This document shows positions 1-14,500 of a stretch of DNA of 64,000 nt, one piece after another (within the stretch, counting starts at the first letter, position 1; each line of letters opens with the position of its first letter). The position numbers and the translations under genes were made by a program. This DNA comes from Sipunculus nudus (lineage: Eukaryota > Annelida > Sipuncula > Golfingiida > Sipunculidae), in the NCBI GenBank assembly GCA_026874595.1, contig CM049312.1, positions 74,930,429 through 74,994,428 of the forward strand. The letters are read 5' to 3'. A model generated the notes under the pieces. It ran no database searches. It was given only the letters and a program-made list of their open reading frames with translations, and was not told where the DNA came from.

Positions 1-2523
1 AAAATTGATGATATAACCAAGACCCACACCTATATAGTAAATTTTATGACTTGATCTTGGCTTGGGTACAACCAAGGGCCTATAGATTAGTTTGACTGAC
101 ATTTGTGAGAACCATCAACTTGGCACACATGGAGAGAGCTATGTTAGCAAAAATTGGGAATTATAACCCATTAATGTGACAAGATTCCGGATGGCTACAG
201 TCAACCGTGCAACTGGTATCTTTAACACTACACACAGGTAAACCAGATCCAAAGGTGACAAATGATCCAATCTGAAAATCCACAAAACCAGCCCAAGATC
301 CAAAGAGCCCTACATATGACTCAGCCAGATCCATAAAGCAACATGTGATACAGATCCAAAGCTCCTTATGTAGCACAGACCCAGTGTATGAGATCCTGGA
401 TCCAGGAACATATCGAACATCTACTCCAGAGGTCTTATTGGGTCTCTAACATCGCTAACTTTTAGTTCACATCACATGGAGCATTCTTCCATGATGTTGA
501 TAAAACTGGTTGGATATTTTAAATGATTCACTGAATTTGCAAAGAGAGCAATAAATCATTTAATATACTGCAAAATTCCTAATAGAAGCTGCATCCTTAT
601 TACAAGTGACACCCTGACTGGGGGACAGCCATTCAAGTTTTGTTTCAGGAAAAGTCAGCTGTAAATAGAGTTGTAAATATAGCTGTATACAGAGCTGTAA
701 ATAGAGTTGTACAGCACCTGTCTGGTCAGCCATAACTCAGATGTCAATGACTCAAGGTCAGCAGCTGAGCAAAAAGTGGTGTCTGAGTCTACAAAGACGG
801 TCATTTGTATACATCTCTTGATGGTGTGCCAGAATTTCCGTGGCTGCTGTAACATGGGTTCCTTGTTACACCATGTGATAGTTGGTGGGACATGTTGAAT
901 GACTGTGTCACAGGGATGACTGGAAATCAGTTCATCAAAGTATCTTGCTGAAACTTAATGTTAATGTAGATTCAGTTTAACCATCTCTGATCACCACCAT
1001 GATATACTAAAGAATATTGAGAGAATATGCTATTATAGATGCGTCATGTTGATACTTGATAAATCATTGAAAATAAATGTCTGTTATATATTTAACCAAT
1101 ATCATTATAAAAATCTGTACCTAGAGTATTAATGAATCTATCATTACAATAGATACTACATACAAGGAGAGCTCAATAACATAACAATAAGTATCTCTAA
1201 CTATATAAATATTCAACTATGACTACTGGTATGCTGATACATGAACCCATGTTTCTGCATCTATTCTATTAATCCATGTGTTTACCACATAAGTTTAACT
1301 TTTTCCTATACCTGGCTAGCCTTTAAGACTATCCAGATGTCCTTGACCTTTATTAAAGTAGCCTTGACCTTTATTGTCATACAGCAATGCCACAAAGCAT
1401 TGAAAGTATCCAAGAGAGTTTACAGAAATTAAGAAATGTGAGTGAGAATGCCTATGGCTAGATGTAAATGCCTGGGTTTGTTCTGGCTGTAGTTAAATCT
1501 GAAACCCAAGTCCAAAACCTTAACCACTGATGCATGTCATTTTACACACATAAGAGAACTTGACATACAGATTTATTACTGGATATTTCTCTGAGCATAT
1601 AACATATTATCACACAGATAAATAGTAATTTTTCATCCCCTTCTAAAAATCTTGTTGTCTGAACAATCATCTGTGAATGAGTTTACCCCTGATGATATCT
1701 ATACCTAGCTTCAACTAACCCAAGTAAAACCTGTAAAGAAAATATTTTTTTCTCCAGGTGAAGGTTCATAAAATGTATAACTGTTACACAATACTTAAAA
1801 CCAAACCAGAGTAATTTATTTCACATGAATGAAACACCTGTTACAATATTTAAGAATCTAGGGATTTCATGTTGCTATATTTCCAGGCAGTTCAAGGTGC
1901 AGGGGTGCAAGTTTTTGATTACTCAACACAGAATGTGTGGAGACAAATCTGCAAACTTTTTAAACTGAGATTTGTTGGTCAAAAATAAATTTAAGATTTA
2001 ATAATCTTTCAATCATTTTATATTAAACAGCATAACCCACTTCATTTTTTGTCATTTTTTTTAGAATTACATAAGCTTTGCAGAAAGATATCAACAAAAC
2101 TAAAGAGGACAGAGGGAAATGAAACAAGAGTACAGCTGGTCTCTTTATACTTACAGGTACTCACGTATTTAAATGTTTGAATTTCATTACCACAATAAGG
2201 CAAGAACTATTGATACAAAACAAGCAATCAATCATACAAGCACAGGAGAACAAACATACAGTGTATCTAAAATATGATGTTAAATCTGTATTTATCACTA
2301 ATTCATAATGATAGTTAATAGATGTGATGATGAAAACAAACCACTCACAACATACATAACCATACGCTGAACCAATGTTATATAAATGCAAGCCTGTGCC
2401 AGGCTGGTGGCCAGCTGAATTACATATCTACCCGCATAATTTATTGTTGTCCAATCACACTAGCTCATCACATCCTGGTATTCTGGCAGTCACATTCCAC
2501 TTCTGCTTGTGGTGCCACCAGTG
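1..2523 (-). other. presumed 3' UTR and downstream DNA of the ULK gene
   Basis: No further coding exon or second gene was recognised. Positions 655-715 hold short tandem repeats (variants of ctgtaaatagagttgta). Positions 240-420 hold several scattered agatccaaa copies. The 3' UTR end is not determined. Confidence 0.4.
2440..2445 (-). promoter_or_regulatory. candidate poly(A) signal AATAAA
   Basis: Minus-strand AATAAA about 79 nt after the ULK stop codon. Other AATAAA hexamers occur further down (for example near 1570 and 1810), so the site actually used is unknown. Confidence 0.3.
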
Positions 2524-2585
2524 TCAGCTTCTTATATATCCCTGATTGTACAAGTTAAACAAGCGTTTCTCTACCGACTCCTTGT
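2524..2585 (-). CDS. ULK2/ULK1-like: ULK exon 26 (residues 948-967) with stop codon
   Basis: Encodes [20 protein letters not shown] then TGA. Aligns with the ULK C-terminus CKLCIERRLSALLSGVYA. Acceptor TTGCAG. Confidence 0.94.
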
Positions 2586-5500
2586 CTGCAATAAAACAAA
2601 TAATACAACCATTACTGTCTGTAGCCCTACCTAGTGTATAATTAAAAAGGCTGGTGCCATATAACTGTGCTTTAATGGATGCAGCAGGACTTAAGTGATT
2701 ATTGTTGGCTCTGACAATAAGTTGTGAGATTATTAATGATTTTTTTTACAAGCACCAGACAATGATTACTGGTGGCTCTGACAATAAGTTATGAGATATA
2801 TTATAATTTTTACGCTAGACATCATTTGCTTTTAAGTCCAACACATTTGCTATATCCTACCAAATCTAAGTAACCTCAGTAATTGGGCAAGTTTATAGCA
2901 ATTATGTATGCCAGAATGTACCTCATTTTAACAGAACAAGAATTCTGAAGGTCTACTACCTTATTCATATTACAAGTTTTGACTGAATTTGGACATAAGA
3001 AAGAAATTTTACAGATAACATTATTTCACCGTGTGATATAGCATGGATTAAATTTAACCAAATAGGAAAGGTTACACAATGCCCCTGTACACTGGTATAT
3101 ACTCACACTGGTTGAGTAAGTTACGGTCAACTGGGTCCTGTGCCTGCTGTGCCAAACTGTGCAAAAGGATCTGGGCACTCCGATAGTGTCGGAAACACTG
3201 AAATACAGAAACCAATGAACCTTAGTCTGGGCCTTGCGGATAATCTATAAAATGTCTGGGCATTTAAACTCAAACTGTAACTAGAATATGGGTAGTCGAC
3301 AAGCAGCTACGTGTATCCACTGAAATCAGAGTGGAATGGGTGAAGTGAGGCATGGATTGAGTGGCAAGGGAAAATACAGTGAGGTGTGTTGCATATTAGC
3401 ATGGATGTCTGCAGCCGAAGTATATATGTAGGTTGCACCACCTACCACAAATGCAGAAAGCTGTCACATAAATGTAGGTGGCGCCACCTGCCAAAAAAAT
3501 TCAGAAAGCACTCCAAGATGTATAAACATGCAAAATCTTTAGGCAGATAAGTCAAACCACTACAGAGATACGAGTGATTTTAGCCCATGGCAGACAAACA
3601 GACAGACACTGTAAAAAAAATGGTTGCAGGTGGCCCCTCCAGTTTTGTGTATGATAAAGACCTATGTGATATCTATACACATGCAAAATTTTGGCCTAAT
3701 CCGTCAAACGGTTCTCGAGATATGAGCTTGGATGTCTGCAGCTTAAACGTGAATGTAGGTGGCGCCACTTGTCATAAAATCCAGAAAGCTGTCCAGGATG
3801 TATAAACCTGCAAGATTTTAGGTAGTTATGTCAAACCGCTACACACATGAGTGATTTTAGCCCTCGGCAGACAAACAGACAGACACTGTGCAAAAATGGT
3901 TGCAGGTGGCCCCTCCAGTTTGGCGTATGATAAAGAGCTATGTGAGATTTATACATATGCAAAATTTTGGCCTTATCGGTCAAAAGGTTCCCAAGATATG
4001 AGCATGGATGTCTGCAGCATAAACTAGAATGTAGGTGGCGCCACCTGTCACAAAATCGAGAAAGCTATCCAGGATGTATAAACCTGCAAAATTTTAGGTG
4101 GATATGTCAAACCACTGTTGAGATATGAGTGATTTTATCCCACAGCAGACAAACAGACGGAAGCTGTGCAAAAATGGTTGCAGGTGGCGCGACCAGTTTT
4201 GTTTATGATGAAGAGCTATGTGAGATCTATACACATGCAAAATTTTGGCCCAATCGGTCAGACGGTTCCAGAGATATGAGCTTGGATGTCTGTAGCGTAA
4301 ACGTGAAAGTAGTTGGCGCCACCTGTCATAAAATCAAGAAAGCTATTCAGGATGTATATGCATGCCGAATTTCAGGTGGAAATTCCAACCATTGCAGAGA
4401 TATGAGTGATTTTATTCCAAGGCAGATGAACAGATGGACGCAGTTCAAAAATGGTTGCAGGTGGCGCCACCATTTTTAGTGTATGTTATAAAGCTATCCA
4501 AGGGCTACATTTGGGTAAAAAGTTTTAGCCTGATAGGTCAAACGGTTCCTAAGATATGTGGGTTTATGTGTGAAAAACAGACACACAAATGGACACAGAG
4601 CGCAGAGGAAAGGTCAGAGGTCAAAACAAAATCGGGGCACAGCAGTTCACATGTGACCCGAACATAATCCTGGGTTTCGTAAAATTCCACCCAGCGGTTA
4701 AGGAGGAGTTCTCCGGACACCTACACGGCGGCGTCCGACTGAAAACATAGTATCCACAAAACTTTGTTTTGGCAGAAACAATAAAACAATGTCTGATGAT
4801 GTGGTAGAATTCAGGCCTTACAGATCACATAAATATTCTGCCTTGACGATCAGATTACAGTTGAAAATGAGAGAAACCTACTACTGGTGGAAGATTTCAA
4901 CATTTTATTTTGTTTTGGTGTCATGCATACTGTAAACGTAAAATTCCTGTTTACATTAACTTTAGATGTCAGACAAATTCTGACACTTATATTTAGATTA
5001 CATGCAATATCTTGTTCAGCTTTGTTGTATCTTTACCAAAATTTTCATAGTTCCCACAGAGGGAGTTTGCTTAAGATAATAGGTATCTTTAGAACTGAAA
5101 ATAAAAATGCCATATGTTTGAGCTACCCACATGAGTGGGTTATAGGTGCCACCTTAAAGTGCACTTTACTGAGCCTGCATGCAAACAGTTAAGGATTAAT
5201 ACTAAGGTCAGCCATTCTTGATTTCCCTAATTACTCAGAATATGCTTCATAAATATACAAATTTTTCTCCATAGATGGCAGTGTCTACACTAACACTATG
5301 AATACAACCAGATGACCACTGACATTTTAATGAACCTCATGATGTGTAAAAGAACAACGGGCAAACAGAAATCACAAAATATGAAAACTAAAACTTTCTG
5401 AAAAATATCTAGATTAACAAGATTCTCATGTTTTCTGGTTTCTTACCTGATTTGGATTTCCAAATATTTCATCCAATGCAGCTGTCTGGCACTGAAATGG

Positions 5501-8500
5501 AACAGAATTCATCTCTTTTATAGGGTGTAGGTATGGCAAATCAAACACAGGACTTAAAATACCTAGTTGTACACAGGTATTTCAAAAACTATAAGTGGGT
5601 GGATGAATAAAAAAAAATTACAAGTTAGAAGGCAGAGTCTACTGAACATGCTTGAAGAAAACAATATAATAATGTAAATAAAGAAATGGTGATGCTCAAA
5701 CTCTATGATCTTCACAAAAACACCTAAGCACATCTCTAAATGAATGTTAAAACACTACAAATAATAAATCTGGTATGAACTGAGGATTACAAAATCTCAG
5801 GATTTTTTATAAAAGGAACACAATTTATCAAAGTGAAATATAATAATAAAGCATTTGGAGCTGAAGGTATGTAAATGAAATTTCCGGTAAAACTCTAAGA
5901 GACTGTAATGTGTTGGCTATGGTATCTTGTTTAAGCAAATTCCTTCATAGCAAATATGAAGATGCTGAGAAGGCTTAATTATGAAATACTTCTCATTGTC
6001 ATTATTTTTTTTACATCCTAGCCCAACAGTTAATGAAGCAACAGTCCATGGCCTCACCCACCAGCGACGTCACACTCCTGCACTTTATTATTTTCAAGAC
6101 AATTACCATTTCAAGGGCGTGTGCATAGATGAGTCTGTCAGCGGTGACAGACGTGACTTGGGCACTGGACCTGAGGGCATCGTAAGCTCCCTGCTTGTGG
6201 AACTGTTTACAGACGCTCAGACATTTGTGGTATGAGATCTTCATTGCCATCAATACTGGAACAATAATCATTTATAAGTTATCATCTTAAATATCTTAAT
6301 GTTTTACAATCTTTAACATCTTGAAGTATTAATATACAAAACAATATCAAATTACATTACAAAACACAGGATTTTTCTCCTATATGTATATTGATATAAA
6401 AACAGAAAAATTTATAACACTTAATTCTGCTTTCATTCAAAATTCTCTTTTACATCATACCTAGAGTCAAGCCAACATTCCATATACATTGAATGCAGAT
6501 CAGGCATGCAGAATGAAAATAAAATACATAGATAAAGTGGAATTCCATATGTGCACATCTGGCATGTAAAATGAGTATCCAGCAAAACAAAACCTTACAT
6601 GTAGAAATTTCTCTGGTCTGTATGGTATACCAGACATGACATATACCAGCAGGTCCAGTACACATGAATTCTCTCAACACACATCCAGCATTCTGTGTGT
6701 ATGGAATCTTAAGTTCTATATGCCTACCTGCTTTGACAGAGCTGGAGGGCTGAAGACGACCCCCTTTAATCTCCTCTCTGCCCAACTGGAAAGACGATGA
6801 CAGGAGCTGTAGTGCCCGCATGTATAACACCACCTGCTCCAGGACCCTGAAAAACACAAGTAAAGCTACTAGACCATAAGAGACTACAGACCATCCAACT
6901 ACTGCCATCTGGGTAGTGAAGAGTAAACTAAAATTTAATAATTTTTCTCTGTAAATTCTGGAGCATGAATTCTGGATCTCCGCATACATTTTACAAAAAA
7001 GGCATTTGAATAGTTTGCTTTAAAATTTTTGAGATGACATGTGCTGTAGTTTTTTTTTGTGTACAGATTTAATTTGATAAACAAACATACATACATACAT
7101 TCATAAATTCACACAAACACAATTGTAACTAGACATTTCTTGACACCACAGGTGCCAGAGTATCCCCAGACATAGTATTCCCCCCCCCCCTTTAAGAATA
7201 GGCCCCATTTTTGCAGCATATACTGACACTTTGCAAGCAATTATTGTTTCATCCATTTATCAATCCACAATCTTTTGAAGATGTTGGTCCTGTGACTTTG
7301 ACCTTTGACCTCATGACCCCAAAATCAATTGGGGTCTTGCTTTTTCAATGGGACATATATAAGTCAAGTTTGAAATCTATACATCAACAAAAGCAGGAAT
7401 TATCATCCAGAAACTAATTTTTTGACAGATGGCTCCTGTGGCCTTGACATTGACCTTGTTACCCCAAAACTGATATTGATCATCCACTTATATATATAAA
7501 TCAATAGAGGTCTAAATTTATTGATGGACCATATATAAGTCAGGTTTGAAATCCATATATTAATCCAAGCTTGAATTATCATCTCGGGAACTAATTTTTG
7601 GACAGATGGCTCCTGTGACCTTCACCTTTGCCCTTGTGACCTCACAATTGACAGGCATCTTCCTCTATTGGCAGGGGAACTGTATGTGCAAGATGAAATG
7701 TCTGAGATGAAATGTTTGGCTGAAAATGCATCCACAATCTTTTGAAGATGTTGGTCCTGTGACTTTGACCTTTGACCTCATGACCCCAAAATCAATTGGG
7801 GTCTTGCTTTTTCAATGGGACATATATAAGTCAAGTTTGAAATCAATAAAAGCAAGAGTTATCATCCAGAAACTAATTTTTTGACAGATAGCTCCTGTGG
7901 CCTTGACCTTTGACCTTGTAACCCCAAAATTGATATGGATCATCCACTATTGGCAAGTTAGCTATATATTCAAGATGGAAGACCTGGAATGAAAGTTTGG
8001 CTTAAAATGCATCCACAGTATCTTTTAAGATGCGAGTCCAGTGACCTTGACCTTTGACCTCATAACCCAAGAACCTATAGGATTCTTACTTTAGTGGTGG
8101 GCCATACATAAGTCACGTTTGAAATCCATATGGCTATCAACACTGGAGATATCATAAGAGGTGTGTGATTTTCACCAAATATATACACATTAAAGGTCAA
8201 GGCCACTCTCATGGTAAAGGTCATGACCCAAATGTAAAAAGACCTCATCCCATAACCCATCTCTCTACATGTGCATAATATGAAAGAAATCTGTCCATTA
8301 GTTTTTGACTTATAATGCTTACAGTACTGTCAAGTGGCAATTATGGGGTATTAAAAGGCGTAAAAACAAGAAAAGGATAATAGGTGGCGCCACCAGTTTC
8401 CAGTATATCACAGGGCTATCCAAGATCTTCAGTCACCTTAATTTTTGGACCAGTCCATGCGAGCTTACTTGAGATATTTATTAATTTGTGTTATTTTCAG

Positions 8501-11500
8501 CAAAAATGGACCTATTCAAGGTCAAGGTCACTCTCCTAGCATAGGTCATGACCCCATTTAAATAGGCTTCGTCCCCTTACCTATATCTATACAAATGTAA
8601 AGTTTAAAAAAGATCAGTGAAATATTTTTTGAGTTATCCCGCTCACAAGGTTTTTCTGCAGCGGCAGCGGCTGCGGCGGGACCGTTGTGAAACCATAGTA
8701 TCCCGACTTTGTCTGGGGATACAATAACATTACCAACTAAGGTATGGATAATGCCACTTGGCCAAAATATTTACAGAAAATATGCAACAATAAACTCAAT
8801 GGAAAACAGGCCAACAAAGTTTACAGGAGACGAAATGTCTCCAAACTGAACTGGAAAATTTATTCATTGTAGAACATGATTATTTCAAAAATATTAATTT
8901 ATTCGCACTTGCTCATCTTTATTAAATATGCTTTAAAAGCATATACCTTCTGTCAAAAATGACCATACCTGAGAATGTACTCTATTTTATATATGTTGCC
9001 CATACCTGAATTCTGTGTGAAATTTTAAGACTGTTCAAAACAGCCCGCATGCATGGATATTCACAAGGCCTTTGACTGTGTACTTGTGACTGGTGAACAT
9101 ACCTTTGTTCCTCACTAATAAATGTGACTCTGTCCAGTGTGAACACTTCTCCGTGTCGCTGGGTATAGGATTCTGATATTGGTGAACTTCGTGACTTGGC
9201 AAGGTCTATTATACAGTCTACCAAAGCCTGAACAAAATTCAACTTGGCCAGGGTTTCGTTGTGTTCTTTCTGTTAATATGAACCAAAAAAAAATTGTATA
9301 AGGGGTGTTATCTTTCAGTCATTCTGAACAATAAATGTCTGTGTACTTGCACTTGCAAAGTTCCGTTGTTTGCAAAAAAAAGCTTGGCATTATTTAAAAT
9401 TAGTGGATTTGCTTTTTGTCTTTTCACCTCCATATAAAAAAACACCAGTTCATTTGAAAGACAATGCACTGAACTTTAACACAGATGTATTGGAAACAAT
9501 ATGGTTTTTTTTAATATAAACTGTTTGTTTTGCATCATCTGACCACATTTTCCAGTGCAAACAGTAGTGACATACCCAAATTTTTTATTAATGTTTATTT
9601 ACATAATTTTTCAGTGAGGCTTAAAAAGTATCAATGTATAAAATTATATCAAGACTTATAAATTTTAAGTGTAATCGAATATAAAACATTATCAGAATAT
9701 GATGTTATCCGCATTTTCTCACCTCCATCAAGATCTCCTCCTCCAGCTCGGGAGCAACGAATGATATGGGTCCCTCCATGTTGGGCGGAGACTGGCCAAG
9801 GTACGACTGTGCTTCCTGTGCTTGCCTTTTGTTGTAAAACGGAAACTTCTCCGTTGCGTTCTCCTTGATCGGAGATGAGAGTGGCGAATCTTGCCGAGGT
9901 GAACTACTGAACGGTAGCATGGCTTGTCTACTGAACGTGTTGTGTTGACCTGTGGTAAACAAAAAGGTATATACTGACTATAGGATAAGAAGCCTGCTTA
10001 ATTTTCAGAAAATTTATAGGCAAAGGTAAGGTGATCAAAAATGAATAATGTTATTGATTTCTGTACAGAATGGAAATTCTGATGATTCCCAAGTCATGAC
10101 AAAAGGTGAATGAAAAATATATCTGAAAATTTTCTGCAAGGGTAAGAAGATATTACCTGAAGATATGATATCAATTTTTGACAAAGCCATTGGTAAACAC
10201 ATCAGACCTCTTGCATCATTTGATATATCAATAAATGATGCTCACCCTATGGAATGAGGCTATCAATCATAGGATATTCTGCTTTTTAAATTAGTTTAAT
10301 TTACAATATGGTATTTATCTTTGTAATCAATATAATCCAGAAAAGAGGAGATTTTTACCAAGAGGCTGAAGTTTTATGTCAAAATGATTAAGCAGTCTGT
10401 TTATAAATTAAAACTGACTTTTTCTACTAACATAGAGCTAGAAAATATTATTACTCTAACAGTCACTAACAGTATCAAAATAGAATCACATTGAAAGAAC
10501 TGATTTGTATTGTTTTCAATCAATTTAAGCAGTATCTCTGAAAGCAAATACATAATCTTTTATGGTTAATCAATATCATAATTTGGTGTTCATCTGACAC
10601 TATTCCCCTGATAAACCACAGTAAAAACTTATAACTGGGAAGAAACAGTTATGGTTCCATCTGTGTCTTCATGTGTCTGTAACATTATATCTGCCCCTGA
10701 CACAGACATACCATGTTGCGCAGCAATGGTAGAAGGAGAAGCGAAAGCAGCGCGTAACCAGTGTTCTGATAACCCCGGGCTTCCCCCCGCTGCTCGTAAC
10801 AATGATTCTGGCAGTGTGGTGCTCCGGTCCCGAGCTGACAGCGGGGCTGACAAAGGTATCACATTCCTGTCTGTAAAGCAGATATAAAAGCAAGGCTTAA
10901 AGCGTGCTGGTTCTCTTGTGGCAGCAATTAATTTAATCAATATTACACCGATGGCCAAGAATTACTATAGCTTGTTCCTCTAAGTGGGTCTGCTGAAAAT
11001 TGCTGGTAATAAACTTTTAAATCTTTTATCTTCCTTCATGAAGTCACTTTATTCAATCACTTTATGCACATAATAAATGGCTCTGACTAATATACTTGAT
11101 TTAACAAACTGCGAAAAATATTTGTTTTGGATCAGATACTGAATTATTTACTATTTGCATGGTTTTCTTTCTGTTTAAGCAGGCCTGTGTCCCATTCTTT
11201 TTCTGACACTTCCTAAACAATAGAAAATATACTGTCAAATTCAGCAGACATGGCTTGGTAGAACAGACAATAGTGGCAGTAATATTTTCAAAGGTTTCCT
11301 TTATCTGACTTATGAAATAAATTTGAGGCAGAAAAATGTACAGCTTGCAAATATTAAAGCATGTATTTGTCAATCAATCAAATCAATCATACAATTTTCG
11401 TAATTAAATTATACAAAATATTCTATTACACAGTATAATGGCAGAACTGACTGTTCAAGTCAAATTATCAGGTTCTATTTGGTTTCATCATAAAAACTTT

Positions 11501-14500
11501 AAGCTAAGACAAAACTACAGACAGTCTCTTACTTTGTTGCTATTTTAAGAGGCAAATATATGGAATGTGTGTAGGTCTTACAAAGAATTGCCAAACTGTA
11601 TGCTTCTGATTTGACAATTAATAAGTTTAATGTCAACAAAATGTATATTTCCTTCAGTCTGACATGATGAGATTCACTATGAACCTTTTCTCTAAGTCAT
11701 GCCTTTATTCATTTAAGGTCTTGATTAAATATAATGCTAGGATAATAGAAAACTAAAATTTCCTTACTTTCTTCCACAAAGCCGACAGCAGTAATGTTAT
11801 CCGGGAAAGTCCTGGTCCTTCCACCAAATGGTGCCTGGATGGGAACATCCGGACTGTTATCCAGGTGGGTTCCTAATCCGGGAAACTTGATCTCCGCTGG
11901 GTTCTTTGTTGGGGAGCCCAGTATGGTTGGAAGGGGCGCTGGTGACAGGAAAGCATTTCCTGTAAGAGCTGGGGACGACCCTACAAACAAGTCCACGCCA
12001 CAAGACATGCTAGGTTAATAAAGCAGGCAGAAAGCTCACTCAGAACATGTACTTACATACACAACTATAAAGCATGTAACTAAATATGTGGCCGATAGAG
12101 CTCCTCATGACAGGGCTTGAAAAATTTGATGAAAAGCACTAGTCCAGCAAGTATCTCCACTGAGAAAAGTACCAGGTGTCATCTGAAAGGGCTGCCCCCT
12201 GTAATGTATGCTTCATAGTTTACATCCTTCAGCCACAAAAATTTACAAGCTTTAACCTGTTTAAATGTTTGGGAAGAATCTTTGATCATTATGAACATTA
12301 TGTTTTTTAACAATATGAACTTCAACGTTTTGTTGTAATGTGAGAAAATGTAACAGACTTAAAGAAATGGCTTTTTACCAGAATGCCAAAGAATAGTCCA
12401 TAATACTTAAAATAGACATAAATGTAAATACTCAAGACTTCTTAAATAGTTTTTCAAGCCCTGCACTGCAATTCATTGTGATAGGTATTTAGTACTACAA
12501 ACATCTGGATCAAAATGAAATGTAATCCTTGCTTATTAGTGTATTACAAAATAAAAAGGAACATACAGGTGACATTAGCTTTAATGTCAAAGATATGACT
12601 CTTCCTTTAAAGTATTCAATGTTGAAAGACTGAGAAAAGGCTGACAATAATTTTCATGCCATGTTATGATTCTAAATCTTGGAAAACATAAATTATTTTT
12701 TCTCACCTTCGGTTGAAAATATTTATGCCCAAAGCAAACAGGAAGTGGTTATCAGCGGCAATTTCACAAAACAAGTTTAACATACAGAAATTTTATGTAA
12801 GATTGAAAGAATGTATTTCAAAGCTGGAAACTGCAGAGCAACTGATGCAAATAAGCTGAGGGTTCAAAATAACAGCAGACTTTTATTTACATAAACCTTT
12901 CAGGTTGATATGATGAACTTCACAAGACTGACACACACACATAAACATGTTTGCTAATTTACAAACTGAAACCTCTTATTACCAATTATACGTCAACTGA
13001 GTTCTAGGCTTTCTCTTACAATGCTAACTGGAAATTGCTAATGACTATTAACCAATGCTAACAACACATCATCCATTTTAACACATTTACCCAAAACTAG
13101 CCCTAAAATTTCTAACTCTAAACCTTTTCACTGCATAAGATGGCAACTAGGTTTATTTGCTAAATCACTGTTTCATGTCACAGAAGTGAAAACGAAAACC
13201 TCTAGGAATGTCATAAAATATGCAAATGCTATTTACCCATCAGATAATTATACAGAATAACGTTTAAGGTTGGTCGATAAGCTTTGAAGCTTAATGACAG
13301 ATTATGAATAACAAATAATTCCTAAATTAGGTTTTGCGATGTAAACTAACCTGTGCAGACCCTCCTCAATGGTGAACCAGAAAGAGGTGGGGTAGTGCCA
13401 GTTCGTATTAAGGGTGGGGTGCCATAGCTGCCCCTCCTTGCCCATGATGTACTGGGTGGGGTTCCAATTGTGAATTGCACTGATGGGTGAAAGAAAGGAC
13501 TCATCCTTTAAAGTGCTAAATATATTACATACACTGTAACTAGCTTAAGCTATCTATCTAGTAACAGTTCATTCATTTTTAAACTAACTTGTCTTCATTA
13601 AATTTGAGAATCGATAAGACTGACATAACAGAGAACTTCGCTGTGTTTTCAACAAAGATGTCAATTAAGCATCTTTCATGTAAGAAATGTGTTCACTATA
13701 ACTGATGCTTTAGATGCTTCTGTCATCCAGTGTGCACTTCTGGTACTCATATAGTCATTTAATTTGAAACCTTTGTCCAGTAAATTAACAGGTTCTTTGT
13801 TCAAAATGATTTGAAAGACAGCAGCAGAGCAGGATTTGATGATGCATATCACATCAAAATCTGAAGATACTTATACAATGGAGTGAATTTCAAGCAAATT
13901 ATCATAACTTCTGTCAGCTTTGTATAGCAATCAGTAGAATCTTTATCACTGGCTACTGCAGTATGGAAGCAAATGCAAGCTGTGCCTGTGTATGATACAT
14001 AACACTTGTGATAAAAGTGCTTCATATTTTCAGGTTAAACCTTATTTTCAGCATATTTTAAATTAATCCTCATATTCTTGGGTTATCGTTACACAAGACT
14101 TTTCAAATTTGCTTTTTATCTTGTAAGTCACAAAATACTTTGCAAAAAAAACATTCTTTACCACCAACAAAGAATGTAAAACCATTGGATAACAAATCAC
14201 TTCTTAAAGTTAAAATGAGTAGGTGATAGGCTGATGCAATATTGCATGACTAAGTTGAACTAGTTCAGGTACCAACCTGCAGGGGGCGACATGGAGCCTA
14301 TTGATGGGATGTTGGTATTGGAGGTTTTGCGGGGAGGTATGGCCACACCCTGACTTGATACCCTCTGCAATACCTGAAACATACAAGTACAATATTTAAT
14401 TTTATTCAACCAAAGACACAAACATACTATATATGTACATAACCCAATACCCTGTGGTGTGATATTATAGTAAGCTCTGCCTCACTCTTTGCTTGGAAGA

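Noticed and set aside
4129-4479. 116-codon frame with repeated [12 protein letters not shown]-like segments
   Set aside because: Translation of the 277-bp tandem array; the frame breaks in other units, so no selection for coding.
3404-4745. CRISPR-like array
   Set aside because: Unit is 277 bp with no short repeat/unique spacer pattern; animal tandem repeat.
6450-6989. 179-codon minus-strand frame, the longest in the window
   Set aside because: It is ULK exon 22 plus flanking intron read-through; only 6728-6846 matches ULK and the splice sites explain it.
10629-10711. Exon 19 ending at the later GTTATA instead of GTATGT
   Set aside because: Phase would not join exon 20, and the GTATGT site is a far better donor.
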